Assembly: GCA_025765595.1 (NCBI GenBank)
Contig: JAIVFH010000012.1
Coordinates: 428,194-492,193, forward strand
Source: Obelidium mucronatum
Lineage: Eukaryota; Chytridiomycota; Chytridiomycetes; Chytridiales; Chytriomycetaceae
Direction of reading: 5' to 3'
DNA length: 64,000 bases
The notes below the pieces were generated by a model, which worked only from the letters and a program-made list of their open reading frames with translations, had not been told where the DNA came from and made no database searches. Positions 42,453 through 57,443 of this stretch are shown one piece after another (position 1 is the stretch's first letter; each line of letters begins with the position of its first letter). The position numbers were made by a program, and so were the translations under genes.

Positions 42453-44440
42453 GTGCCCGCTGCTCCCGTCGACATTGTCTCTGATGCCAAGAACGCTTAT
42501 GCCAATCTGAGAGTCAAGCGTTTGGGCAATCCGTTTGTCTTGCTGGATTCAGGCTGTGGTTTGAATCACACGGACATGATCGACCTCTCTGTGGCAGCAC
42601 AAGCCCAGTATGCCACTGACCTGCAAGGTGTTTTGACCACAGTAGCTTCCGCCAAAGAGGACGAGAAGTATCCAGACTCAGCAATCGAACACAAAGCACT
42701 GCTTGACACACTTCAAGTGTCTTTGCAAGACCTTGCATTGGACAATGGCTATATGGGAGCTCTTCTTTCGATGTGAGCCACAATTTATTATCGGCTTCAT
42801 TCTAACTGCTTTTCTAGTGACTTAAACCCTTTGCTGATTCTGAATGACTATTTTGCATGGGCTCCCGTTGAGTTCTCAACAGTCAATCACTACAAGCGAT
42901 TAAACCTTGCTGCCGCCCAATTCAACGTGGTCGTCGATAATCTCCGTGTGTCTGTGGACCAGAAACTAACGGTGAATCGCGAATCAGTCGATAGATTCAT
43001 CAAATTCTGTTTGGATGCTGCTTCTGTTGACATCCTGACTTCTCCCATTTGTGTTCCTACTTACGCCCAAGATGATCCCATGGATTGCGATGTGGATCTT
43101 GAAATTGAAAAGCAAGGGTTTGCGGCTGTTGCTCAGCAAGTGCTTGATGGATACCAGAGACTGGCCCAATTTCTACAAGAGTACTACTTGCCTCATGCAC
43201 GAACGCATCCCGGGATCTTTGAGCTTCCTAACTACGAAACTGTCAGTACTGTTTTATGCTTCTTCCTTGCAACAGCTAATCATTTTCTGCCAGGCTTACC
43301 AACGCTATATCTTACAATACTGCCTTGCAATGCACTCTGCGTCTGCAATCAACGAAATCGGTCTGACCGAAATCACGCGCATTCAAAAAGAAATGGTGAC
43401 ACTAATGAGCACGATTGGTCATCACGAAACTATCCAAGAATTTGGAGAAAGTCTTCGTAATCAACAGCTATTCCCAGAGCTTTTCGAAAGTGACAAAGAT
43501 ACCGCGTTTGAGAAGTTCAAGAGCAAGGCCATCTACGCTTTCGAATCTACCAAGCACTTTACTTTTGGGGCGTTACGGTAGGATTCAGTTCATGAACGTA
43601 ACCAAATTAATCAACCATATGCAGTTTTTCCAAGTACACTATGCAAAAATTGGAAAAGATTTCGCCAGACCAAGAGACTTCAACTCCCTTGCTCTCGATG
43701 AGAAATACGCCCAATCGTTTTGCAATGAAGCATCGTGCCAATTTAGTAAACGCCAAGAAACTTTCGGAAACCCCTTCACACCAATGGGAGGCTATTATTT
43801 TGAATCAGGTTTGTTTCTTTTGAAGACTTTTTGGTTTGCTGAATTGAACATCTCCACTTAGTTGTATCCAGGGTCATGGTAAGGATTATTTCTACTTTGG
43901 GTGCAATTCTAACGCACTTCTTGCGTAAGTCATCAATGGGAGGCACTGATGCGTGGCAATCGCTTCCAACGAATTGAATCCAAGACTACGAAGTCGAAAG
44001 CATGGGCGGCATATGCGGAATCCTGTGGTGCTGACATTGGATTCTATAATGACCCACTCCAGCTTTTTGGAAAGCTTGAACGCGAGCTCATCAACGCCAT
44101 CATGCTTGTAGTCGATACTGGATTGCACACGCGCGGCTGGACAATCGAGCAATCCACTGCATTCATCACGGAGAACGCAGCGTACATTACTCCCGAAGAC
44201 GCGCTCGAACTTGTCTTGCAAGCATGCGAGGCACCAGGAAAGGCACTCGCACCAAAGATGGGAGAATTGCGCATCAGAAAGCTTCGCGCCAAAGTCGAAG
44301 AGGAGTTTCCGTTCAAGGACCTTGTGTTGATGGGATTCAACCAGACCGCTCTTGAGACTGAGTTTTACAAGGGTGGCGAAGTTCTGGAATATGCCATGGA
44401 GTTGAGAATGAAGTCGTGGAGAACCAAGAGAGATAACTAG
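42453..44440 (+). pseudogene. DUF885 array copy 2, start codon lost
   Basis: Exons 42453-42772, 42818-43241, 43294-43577, 43625-43808, 43862-43878 (17 nt), 43930-44440. The frame is open throughout. At the position of the ATG of its sisters the sequence is GTGCCCGCTGCT, and the upstream promoter element is replaced by YR3 sequence; the matching element sits at 20982-21019 on the far side of the transposon block. Motif read across the microexon: NQLYPGSCHQWEA. It is either silent, expressed from a TE-derived promoter, or started at a non-ATG codon. Residues otherwise conserved as in copy 1. Stop TAG. Confidence 0.75.
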
Positions 44441-44548
44441 ATGGAAGACATGGCGAGACAGCGTAACCTGGGATTGAATATCTGAAGATAATTGGAAATA
44501 AAACCAAGTGAATCGTTGGATGCAGTTATCAATTAAAAATTCCCTCTG
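44441..44548. promoter_or_regulatory. 108-bp spacer between DUF885 copies 2 and 3
   Basis: Contains GGAAATAAAACCAAGTGAAT and ends TATCAATTAAAAATTCCCTC before the ATG. Nearly the same sequence lies between copies 3 and 4 (46567-46676). It must hold the terminator of one gene and the promoter of the next. Confidence 0.6.
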
Positions 44549-46566
44549 ATGCCCGCCGCTCAACCGCTTCCTGTCGACATTGTCTCTGATGCCAAGAACG
44601 CTTATGCCGATCTCAGAGTCAAACGTTTGGGCAACCCATTTGTCTTGCTGGACTCTGGCTGTAGGATCATTACCTTGGAGGCAGCAATGATCGACCTCTC
44701 TGTGGCAGCACAAGCCCAGTATGCCACCGACGTAAAAGATGTTTTGGCCAAAGTAGCTTCCGCCACAGAAGATGAAAAGTATCCTGATTCCGCAATCGAA
44801 CTCAAAGCGCTGCTCGACACACTTCATGTGACTTTGCAAGACCTTGAAATGGACAACGGATACTCAGCGGCCCTTCTTTCAACGTGAGCTATCATCGATC
44901 AGACTTTGATCGCTTCGTTCTAATACTTTTCCAGAGACTTCAACCCATTTATGACTCTCAATGACTATTTTGCCTGGTCTCCAATTCAAAATACAACAGT
45001 AGGCCACAACTTAAGACTGGAGCTTGCAGCTGCTCAATTCGATGTGGTCATTAATAATCTCCGAGTTGCTGTGGGCCAAAAGCTGACAATGAACCGCGAG
45101 TCTATTGAGAGACTCATCAAATTCTGTTTGGATGCTGCTTCTGTTGACGTTATGACTTCTGCCATTTGCGTTCCTACATACGCCCAACATGATCCCTTGG
45201 GTTGCAAAGTGGATCTTGAAGAAGAAAAGCCAGCGTTTGCTGTTCTTGCCAAACACGTTTTTGATGGATACCAGAGACTGGCCCAGTTTCTTCAGGAATC
45301 TTATTTGCTTCATGCACGAACTCATCCTGGAATCTTTGGGCTTCCAAACTATGAAACGGTTGGTTCTACTGTGTGCTTTTTTTCGCGTGACATCTAACCT
45401 TTTCCTATCAGGCTTACCCACGCTATGTCTTGCAATACTGTCTTGCAGAACACTCGGCGCAGGCAATTAATGAGCTTGGCCTCCCTGAAATCTCTCGCAT
45501 TCAAAAAGAAATGATGACTCTCTTGAACACAATTGGTCATAACGAAACTATTCAATCGTTTGGAGCAAGTCTTCGTGATCGACAAAGCTTCCCAGAGCTG
45601 TTTGAAAACGACAAAGATGCCGCGTTTGACAAGTTTAAAAGCAAGATCATCTATGCTTTCGAATCAACTAAGCGCTTTACTTTTGGAGCGTTGCGGTGGG
45701 TTTCTGTTCTATTTGGTTAAAAGACAGCTTATCGGCAAAACAACAGAATCTACAAGTACGAAATGCAAAAGGTGGTGAAGGTTTCTCCATAGCAAGAATC
45801 CTTGACTCCTTTAGTTACTGTGAGAAATACCCCGATTTCTTTTGCAAGATTCCATCGTGCTATTTTGGTGAACGCTGAGAAACTTTTGGAAGCGCCATCC
45901 CATCAATGGGAGGCTATTATTTTGAATCAGGTACTTTTTCGTTTGCGTATGCTATCGTTTTTACTAAACTGAGTATTTCCGATTAGTTGTATCCAGGGGC
46001 CTGGTAAGTTTTGCGGATAAAAACGCGGGGAATCTAAAGCAGATCATCACTTTAGTCACCAATGGGAAGCTCTCACCGCTGGCAGACCGTTCAAACGAAT
46101 TGAGTCAAAAACTGCCAATTCGAAAGCATGGGCGGCATATGCAGAATCGTGTGGAACGGATATTGGATTCTACAATGACCCTCTCCAACTTTTCGGAAAG
46201 CTTGAGCGCGAACTCATCAACGCCATCATGCTCGTAGTCGATACTGGATTGCACACGCGTGGCTGGACAATTGAGCAATCCACTGCATTCATCACGGAGA
46301 ATGCAGCGTACATTACTCCCGAAGACGCGCTTGAACTTGTCTTGCAAGCATGCGAGGCACCAGGAAAGGCACTCGCACCAAAGATGGGAGAATTGCGCAT
46401 CAGAAAGCTTCGCGCCAAAGTCGAAGAGGAATTTCCGTTCAGGGACCTTGTGTTGATGGGATTCAACCAGACTGCTCTTGAGACTGAGTTTTACAAGGGT
46501 GGCGAAGTTCTGGAATATGCCATGGAGTTGAGAATGAAGTCGTGGAGAACCAAGAGAGATAACTAG
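44549..46566 (+). pseudogene. DUF885 array copy 3, internal stop codon
   Basis: Exons 44549-44883, 44935-45358, 45412-45695, 45747-45930, 45987-46003 (17 nt), 46056-46566. Start ATG is present. In exon 4 the codons read TCT CCA TAG CAA (TAG at 45790-45792) where sisters have SPNQ, SPDQ, SPKE or SPNE, so translation stops after about 365 residues, before the microexon and the most conserved domain. Splice sites and the rest of the frame are intact, which suggests a recent change. Motif beyond the stop: NQLYPGACHQWEA. Confidence 0.78.
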
Positions 46567-46676
46567 ATGGAAGACATGGCGAGACAGCGTGACCTGGGAT
46601 TGAATATCTGAATATAATTGGAAATAAAACCAAGTGAATTGTTGGATGCAGTTATCAATTAAAAACTTCACTCCCA

Positions 46677-48681
46677 ATGCCCGCTGCTCAACCGCCTCCA
46701 GTCAACATTGTCTCTGATGCTCGGGACGCTTATGCCGATCTCAGAGTCAAACGTCTGGGCAATCCCTTTGTGTTGTTGGATTCGGGCTGTGCTTTGAATG
46801 AATTGGACATGTTTGATCTCTCTGAGGAAGCACAAGCCCAGTATGCAGTTGACCTAGAAGGTGTTCTGGCCAAGGTTGCTTCCGCCAAAGAAGACGAGAA
46901 GTATCCGGACTCAGCAATCAGCCTCAAAGCATTGTTTGACACACTTCAAGTGTCGTTGGAAGACCTTGCATTGGACAACGGCTACACTGGAGCCCTTCTG
47001 TCAACGTGAGCCACAATTTATCCTCGAACTTGCCTAACCAACTTGCCGTCTTCCAGAGACTTTAACCCGTTGCTGGCTCTAAACGACTACTTTTCCTGGG
47101 CACCGGTTGAGTTTTCATCAGACGACCATTTCAAACGACTGGAGTTCGCAACTGCCCAATTCGATGTGGTCATTAGTAATCTCCGCATTGCCATGGATCG
47201 CAAACTGACAATGAATCGCGAATCTGTTTCAAGACTCATCAAATTCTGCTTTCAGGCGGCTTCCGTAGATGTCATGACTTCTCCAATTTGTGTTCCCACA
47301 TATGCCCAAAAAAATCCGTTGAATTGCGATGTAGATCTCGAAGTAGAAAAGCCAGGGCTCGCCGTTGCCGCCCAACAAGTGCTTGATGGATATCAGAGAC
47401 TTGGCCAGTTTCTTCAGGTGTCATATTTGCCTCAGGCGCGAACCCATCCAGGAATATTTGAGCTTCCCAACTATGAGACGGTCAGTGATATCTTCTGCCT
47501 TTTCCTTACACTGACCGCTTTCTTGCCAGGCTTACCAACGCTACATCATGCAATACTGCCTGGAGCAACATTCTGCCCATGCAATCAATGATATTGGGCT
47601 CTCCGAAATTAGACGCATTGAAAAAGAAATAGTCACGATTATGAGCACTCTTGGTCACCGTGGAACTATCCAAGCATTTGGAGCAAGTCTTCGTGATCGT
47701 CAGAAATTCCCAGAGTTGTTTGAAATCGACAAAGATGCTGCGTTTGACAAGTTCACAAGCAAGATCGTCTATGCTTTTGAATCAACGAAGCACTTCACTT
47801 TTGGGGCGTTACGGTAGGAGTATGTTCCTGCTTGACAGAGTTGACCAACCAGCAACAGAATCTACAAATACGAAATGCAGAAGGTTGAAAGAGTTTCCCC
47901 AAAAGAGGAGGACTCCGCTCCTTTGCTTTCTGTTCGAAACACACCAACTCGTTTTGCGTGGGACCATCGTACCATTTTAGTGAATTCAAGAAAGCTTGTG
48001 GAAGCTCCTTCGCATCAATGGGAAGCCATTATTTTAAACCAGGTGCGTGAGGTTTCTTCTCTTTTCTACCTATTGTTGAATGGACACTATTGTATAGTTA
48101 TATCCAGGGTCGTAGTAAGTGTGGTGAATTTATCTTCTTAGTCGGGACGTTTAATCGATTTTCACTTAAGCCATCAATGGGAAGGCTTGGTCCGAGCCAA
48201 CATGTTTCAGAGAATTGAATCGAAAACCACCAAGTCAAAAGCCTGGGCGGCATATGCGGAATCCTGTGGTGCGGATATTGGATTTTATAATGACCCACTC
48301 CAGCTTTTCGGAAAGCTTGAACGCGAGCTCATCAACAGTATCATGCTTGTTATCGATACTGGATTGCACACTCGCGGCTGGACAATTGAGCAATCCACTG
48401 CATTCATCACGGAGAACGCAGCGTACATTACTCCCGAAGACGCGCTTGAACTTGTCTTGCAAGCATGCGAGGCACCAGGAAAGGCACTCGCACCAAAGAT
48501 GGGAGAATTGCGCATCAGAAAGCTTCGGGCCAAAGTCGAAGAGGAGTTTCCGTTCAAGGACCTTGTGTTGATGGGATTCAACCAGACCGCTCTTGAGACT
48601 GAGTTTTACAAGGGTGGCGAAGTTCTGGAATATGCCATGGAGTTGAGAATGAAGTCGTGGAGAACCAAAAGAGATAACTGA
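46677..48681 (+). CDS. DUF885-family protein, array copy 4
   Basis: Exons 46677-47005, 47057-47480, 47530-47813, 47859-48042, 48098-48114 (17 nt), 48171-48681. Complete frame with ATG start and TGA stop. The microexon differs slightly: TTATATCCAGGGTCGTA, giving NQLYPGSYHQWEG (Tyr where the others have Cys). Six-exon plan and domain as in copy 1. The downstream spacer (48682-48852) resembles the one after copy 1, unlike the spacers after copies 2 and 3, which groups copies 1, 4 and 5 in their 3' flanks. Confidence 0.82.
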
Positions 48682-48852
48682 CAACTGGATGGAAAAAATA
48701 GCGGGTGAGCAGGGATTGGATATCAGAACATATTTCGAAATAAAACCAAATGAATGGTTGATAGAAGTCCAGTTGAATATCATGGCGGCTCTGCAAGCCC
48801 ACCCAATTAGTCTCAGGGATTTGGACCCTTAATCCAATTAAAATTTCTCTCG

Positions 48853-50868
48853 ATGCCCGCTGCTCAATTGCTCCCAGTTGACATTGTCTCTGATGCACAA
48901 ATCGCTTATGCCAATCTAAGAGTCAAACATTTGGGCAATCCATTTGTGTTGTTGGACTCAGGCTGTGGTCTGAGCGCCTTAGAGACAACCATGATCGATA
49001 TGTCTGTGCAGACACAAGCCCAATATGCCACTGACCTAGAAGGTGTTTTGGCCACGGTAGCTTCTGCCAAAGAAGATGAGAAGTATCCAGACTCAGCAAT
49101 CGAACTCAAAGCATTGCTTGACACACTTCAAGCGTCATTGGAAGACCTCGCATTGGACAACGGATACTCGGCGGCCCTTCTTTCAACGTGAGCTGACATT
49201 GATCACAAAAAGGTTATAACTAATTACCTTTCTATCACCTTGCCAGAGACTTCAACCCGTTGCTGACTCTCAATGAGTATTTTACCTGGCATCCACTGGA
49301 AAACTCTTCAGAAGACCACTACAAGCGCTTGGGGCTTGCAGTTTCTCAATTCGATGTCGTTATTAATAATCTCCGCAGCGCTATTGATTGCAAACTCACA
49401 ATGAACAGCGAGTCAATTGAAAGGTTCATCAAATTCTGCGTGGAAGCTGCTTCTGTTGACGTCATGTCTTCTCCCATTTGCGTTCCTACCTATGCCCAAG
49501 ATGATCCCTTAGATTGTGATTTGGATCTTGAAGCAGAAAAGCCAGGGCTTGCAGCTGTTGCCCAGAAAGTGCTTGACGGTTTCCAGAGACTTGGCGAATT
49601 CCTTAGAGAGTCATACATGCCTCATGCACGAATCCATTCCGGAATCTTTGGGCTTCCTAACTACGAGACGGTCAGTACTATTTATGCTTACACCGCCAGT
49701 TAATGCTCTAAACAGGCTTACCAACGTTACATCACACAATACTGTCTTGCGGAACATTCGGCACCTGAAATCAACGAGATTGGTCTGACGGAAATCACTC
49801 GCATTCACAAAGAAATCGTGACTCTCATGAACGCGATTGGTCAACATGGAACTATCCAATCATTTGGCACAAGTCTTCGCGATCGCCAGAAATCCCCAGA
49901 GCTGTTCGAATCCGACAAAGATGCCGCCTTTGAAAAGTTTAAATGCAAGATCATTTCTGCATTTGAATCAACCAAGTACTTTACTTTCGGGGCATTGCGG
50001 TAGGATTACATTGCTTGCCAAAGCAAAACTGAACGTTAAAACAACAGCATCTACAAGTATGCAATCCAGAAGGTTGAAAAGGTTTCCCCAAATGAAGAAT
50101 ATTTGGCACCATTGCTTTCTTTCAGGAACACGCCGATTCTTTTTGCAAGAAAGCATCGTGCCATTTTGGTGAATGTGAGAAAAATCGTGGAAAATCCTTC
50201 CCATCAATGGGAGGCAATTATTTTGAATCAGGTTTGCTTGTGAATGTATTATTGTCGCTTGCTAACTCTGACATCCAATTAGTTATATCCCGGCAGTTGG
50301 TAAGTGTTTTGGCGGAAAAGATCCGCTGTTGGAATTCTCATCCTATTTCTTGCCAAGTCATCAATGGGAAGCACTCGCTCGCGGCAACCGGTTACAACGA
50401 ATTGAGTCCAAGACTAACAAATCGAAGGCGTGGGCGGCCTATGCCGAATCGTGTGGGGCGGACATTGGATTCTACAATGACCCTCTCCAACTTTTCGGAA
50501 AGCTTGAACGCGAGCTCATCAACGCCATCATGCTCGTAGTCGACACTGGATTGCACACGCGTGGCTGGACAATTGAGCAATCCACTGCATTCATCACAGA
50601 GAATGCAGCGTACATTACTCCCGAAGACGCGCTCGAACTTGTCTTGCAAGCATGCGAGGCACCAGGAAAGGCACTCGCACCAAAGATGGGAGAATTGCGC
50701 ATCAGAAAGCTTCGCGCTAAAGTTGAAGAGGAGTTTCCGTTTAAGGATCTTGTGTTGATGGGATTCAACCAGACCGCTCTTGAGACTGAGTTTTACAAGG
50801 GCGGCGAAGTTTTGGAATATGCCATGGACTTGAGAATGAAGTCGTGGAGAGCCAAAAGAGATAACTGA
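48853..50868 (+). CDS. DUF885-family protein, array copy 5
   Basis: Exons 48853-49187, 49247-49670, 49716-49999, 50048-50231, 50283-50299 (17 nt), 50358-50868. Complete frame, ATG to TGA. Motif NQLYPGSCHQWEA. It differs from copy 1 throughout exons 1-4 (for example HPLENSSEDHYKRLGLA against APVENSTVGHYRRLELA) yet exon 6 is almost identical at the DNA level, including silent sites. Last gene of the array; about 185 bp separate its stop from the stop of the convergent kinase-phosphodiesterase gene. Confidence 0.82.
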
Positions 50869-51052
50869 CAACTAGATGGAAAAAATAGCGGGATGATGTG
50901 AACAGGGGTTGGATATCAGAACATATTTCGAAATAAAACCAAATGAATCGTTGAAAGAAATTCTGGTTGAGTATCATTGTCACAAATCTGAAATACAAGC
51001 CATTTCGTCCATGCCATCATATTTCATTTATGCGCTTTATTTTACGAAACAA

Positions 51053-54086
<3,034 letters not shown>

Positions 54087-54993
54087 ATTCTGGATGGTGT
54101 GGTGTTTGTAGGTATGGTTTGTTTGGTGTTGCTTTGCTTGTAGTTTTTTCTTGTGGAGGTGAGGGGAAAACTTGGTACTTTCTTTTTATAGAACTGTGAG
54201 GCGTTTTTGCAAAGCCCTCTCATTTCTTAGTCTTGCTCATAAAAAATCATAAAACAGGAAAGAACGATTAGTCATTATTATTGCATAGGACTATTTGCGA
54301 CTTTCGTTTTTTGTTTAATTTGTTGAAGCTGCCAAATACAAAGCAAGCTCGTTCACGAAACCAGCGATAGCACTATAAGCACTTGAAGTATTTCGTTTTC
54401 TTCTTTTATCCTGATTCGAAAAAAAGGAACGCGATGGCAAATGACTGTTGGAAGGACAATGGAGCAAATTTTCCTCATTGACAATCCACATTCAAAAGAA
54501 AAAAAACAACAGTCGCGCAGGAGGCTGCCAAAGTAGAAACAAACAGGTGAGATACTCAGATTGATGGAAACTGCAAAAACTTGGCAGGAAAGGGAACGTG
54601 GTTTTTGGGCGAGGGAGTTGTGAGTTGTGGGGGTATCGAAACCGGCGAAGTGGCCAAAGCCCAATCATCACGCTCCTAGTTCTTCCTTCTCTCTCTCTCG
54701 GTGGCTCACGCGAAACTAAAAGTTCTTTTTTTTTGGTCAGGTCAGCTTAGCCGTTATTTGTTCCGCCCTGATCAAATATTAACCTCGATTCTGGGATAGC
54801 AGACGTCAACCCCAAAATATATCATACATACCCTTCAATAACATACATACGTGAGTCGAATAAATGACGGAGTCAAATGAGACGCATAAGGCGAAGTGTG
54901 GATGGACATTTGGATCGTCCAAATGATAGCAGTGGCTCAGGTGGTTGTGACGCTAACAAACCACCAAAAAAATAATCAAACAGATAAACAAAT
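54087..54993. promoter_or_regulatory. 907-bp divergent intergenic region, kinase fusion / G-beta
   Basis: No coding signal. It must carry both promoters. At 54932-54946 TGGCTCAGGTGGTTG matches the A box of the SINE at 10047; no B box follows, so it may be a SINE scrap or chance. CT-rich TTCTTCCTTCTCTCTCTCTC lies at 54677-54699. Confidence 0.45.
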
Positions 54994-56158
54994 ATGGGTG
55001 ATATCGCAGATCGAATCGCAGCAGCAAGAAAAGAGGCTGAAGCTTTGAAAGAAAAGATCAAGCAGAAAAAGGATGCCTTAGCAGACACCACATGTAAATC
55101 TCGACTCCCCTTCGGAAATATCTCCAAGTCAAAGCTTTAGACAAACCTAACCACTCAAAATACAGTGAAAGCGGTTGCGGCAGATCAAGAAAAACTCACT
55201 TCTGTGAACATGAAGGTTCGCCGAACTCTTAAAGGACACTTGGCAAAAATCTATGCAATGCACTGGGCCTGTGATAAACGCCACCTTGTTTCCGCCTCTC
55301 AAGACGGAAAACTCATTGTCTGGGACTCTTTCACCACAAACAAAATCCACGCTATTCCATTGCGTTCATCTTGGGTCATGACTTGCGCCTTTGCCCCATC
55401 TGGAAACTATGTCGCCTGTGGAGGATTAGATAACCTCTGTTCTATCTATAACCTGAAAACAAAAGAAGGTAGTGTTAAAGTCGCCCGCGAATTGAACGCG
55501 CACACGGGATACCTTTCCTGCTGCCGTTTCATTTCCGACAGGCAGATTATTACCGCCTCTGGAGACATGTCGTGTATGTTATGGGATATCGATGCGGGTG
55601 TGAAGACATTGGAGTTTACAGACCATACCGGAGATGTTATGTCACTCTCCTTAAGTCCCGACAAGAACATTTTCGTTTCTGGAGCGTGTGATGCTACGGC
55701 CAAAGTATGGGACATCCGTACGGGCCGCTGTGTGCAAACATTCACAGGACATGAAAGTGATATCAACGCAGTTCAATTCTTCCCTGATGGACAAGCTTTT
55801 GGATCAGGAAGCGATGATGCGTCTTGCCGTTTGTTTGACTTGAGAGCAGACAGAGAATTAATGCAATACACGCACGACAATATCCTTTGTGGAATTACCA
55901 GTCTTGCGTTCAGTCTTTCTGGACGTTTGTTGTTTGCTGGATATGAAGACTTCAACTGCAACGTGTGGGATACTCTGAAGGGAGAGAGAGTGACTGCTTT
56001 GGCAGCTCATGAAAACAGAGTGTCGTGTCTTGGAGTTTCATCAGATGGTATGGGATTGTGTACGGGTAGTTGGGACAGTTTGCTCAAGGTAATATTTTTA
56101 TGGCCTCACTTTTCGCCACATGCAAACTAAAACGTATTATTCATAGGTCTGGGCCTAA
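54994..56158 (+). CDS. Heterotrimeric G protein beta subunit
   Basis: Exons 54994-55093, 55166-56088, 56147-56158. About 344 residues, the usual length. N-terminal coiled coil [21 protein letters not shown] for pairing with gamma, then seven WD40 blades: [68 protein letters not shown] and the last exon closing [10 protein letters not shown] before TAA. It sits at the plasma membrane with alpha and gamma and signals from seven-helix receptors. The frame is intact. Divergent from the kinase fusion gene. Confidence 0.95.
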
Positions 56159-56353
56159 ATCAGTAGTTGTAGGAGTTGTGCGTTGTCGAATTGTTAAAAT
56201 CCGACGTTATTTAGTTTCTATTCTTTATTTAATTATTTATCATCTAATTGTCGCGCAGTTGTTGATCCCCCACCTAAAAACCAATCTAAACAAAGCATTC
56301 TATTTTTACATAATATTTTGTTAGTTTATTCAACTTTATTGTGCTTTACAAGC

Positions 56354-57400
56354 ATGAGCCAAATTGTGACTGTTGTGGCACGAACGTCAACTTCCGACAA
56401 AGACCCTGACTTGGAGCGACTGGCGGCTGTCCCAAGGGTAAATATGGCTGAGTGGATTCAACATCGAACTAACAGCTTCAAATCCAGATCCAACCTTTGA
56501 TTTCAGGCTCAGTTGACTCTGCTTCGTCATCATCATCAGCTTGGACAGATTTATTCTTTGCCTCAAAACCGAAAGCGGATACTTCCTGTAAATTAATGAT
56601 GCTGATTCGAATGCAAAGGATTAAGTCTGATAGATACAAAACCCACAGTTGCGCTTTCGCCAGCTCCTCTCACAGACATTCTCATATCGCTAAGAGGACA
56701 TTCAAAGGCAGTGACTCATAACGTGGGAGAAACTCAGCGCAAGATTGGAGATCGAATCGTGAGCACAGGTTGGAAGAGTGTGAGTTTTTATGGGCCAACA
56801 TATGCTTAACACCTTGGTTGCTACAAAATCAGATGAGTTTTGCACTTCTACAATTGCTACTTTGCAGGCACGCGTTGCTCAAGCAAAAGGGAGGCGGGAT
56901 GTTGTTAATCGAGGTGCGAATGTGAAACTCCAATGGACTTCTATTTAACGTCCATCTGCGTAGTTGCTGCTATCCAGGACGCTGCAGTGAATACGCGGCT
57001 AATGTTGGATGATATTATGTTGTCCATCAAAAATTTGGAGCCTTTCCTGCTCCCCAACGAAAGACTGGACAGTCCAGAGAATATCGCTCGGTAAGCATAC
57101 ACGCGTATTTAACAATTTTGAAAACTTCTGACTTGTTTTTTACGCAGATACCCGCGACTTACGAAAATGAGGTCAAATTCACCAAACCGATCTCTTCAAA
57201 CACGCAGTACCACACCCAGCCCTGAAAGATCTCTCTCATCATCACTCGCATCCAGTGTTCAGGGGTTTCCTGATCGGCTAGATTTCTCTACGTCTGTCGC
57301 GTCTTCTCCATCAAGAGCCATTCCAATTCCGCCAAGACGCAGTTCCATGAATAGCAGCAGTTATACTAACAATAAAACAATAGATTCAAGCTATAAATAA
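56354..57400 (+). CDS. BORCS5-like protein (BORC complex)
   Basis: Exons approximately 56354-56437, 56490-56583, 56648-56779, 56878-56912, 56964-57091, 57148-57400. The N-terminus IVTVVARTSTSDKDPDLERLAAVP followed by IQPLISGS resembles the BORCS5 (myrlysin) segment ending NDPDVIKLQEIPTFQPLL. The later helices (RLMLDDIMLSIKNLEPFLLP, NERLDSPENIARYP) match the end of that family, and a Ser/Arg/Pro-rich tail follows, which BORCS5 lacks. BORCS5 anchors the BORC complex that recruits Arl8 and kinesin to lysosomes. Middle exon limits are uncertain (the exon starting at 56878 could start earlier at 56834). Convergent with DPH6, 43 bp between stops. Confidence 0.6.
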
Positions 57401-57443
57401 ACAACGCATATATTTCAATTTCAGCTGTGCTTTTATTGCCTAT

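Noticed and set aside
7040..45792. Reassigned stop codons (UAR read as Gln), suggested by in-frame TAA/TAG in the LINE, gypsy and DUF885 copy 3, where Gln would fit
   Set aside because: G-beta ends with TAA exactly at the family C-terminus ([10 protein letters not shown]) and VPS28 ends with TAA at its usual end; DUF885 copies 2 and 3 end with TAG where the others have TGA. The standard code fits host genes.
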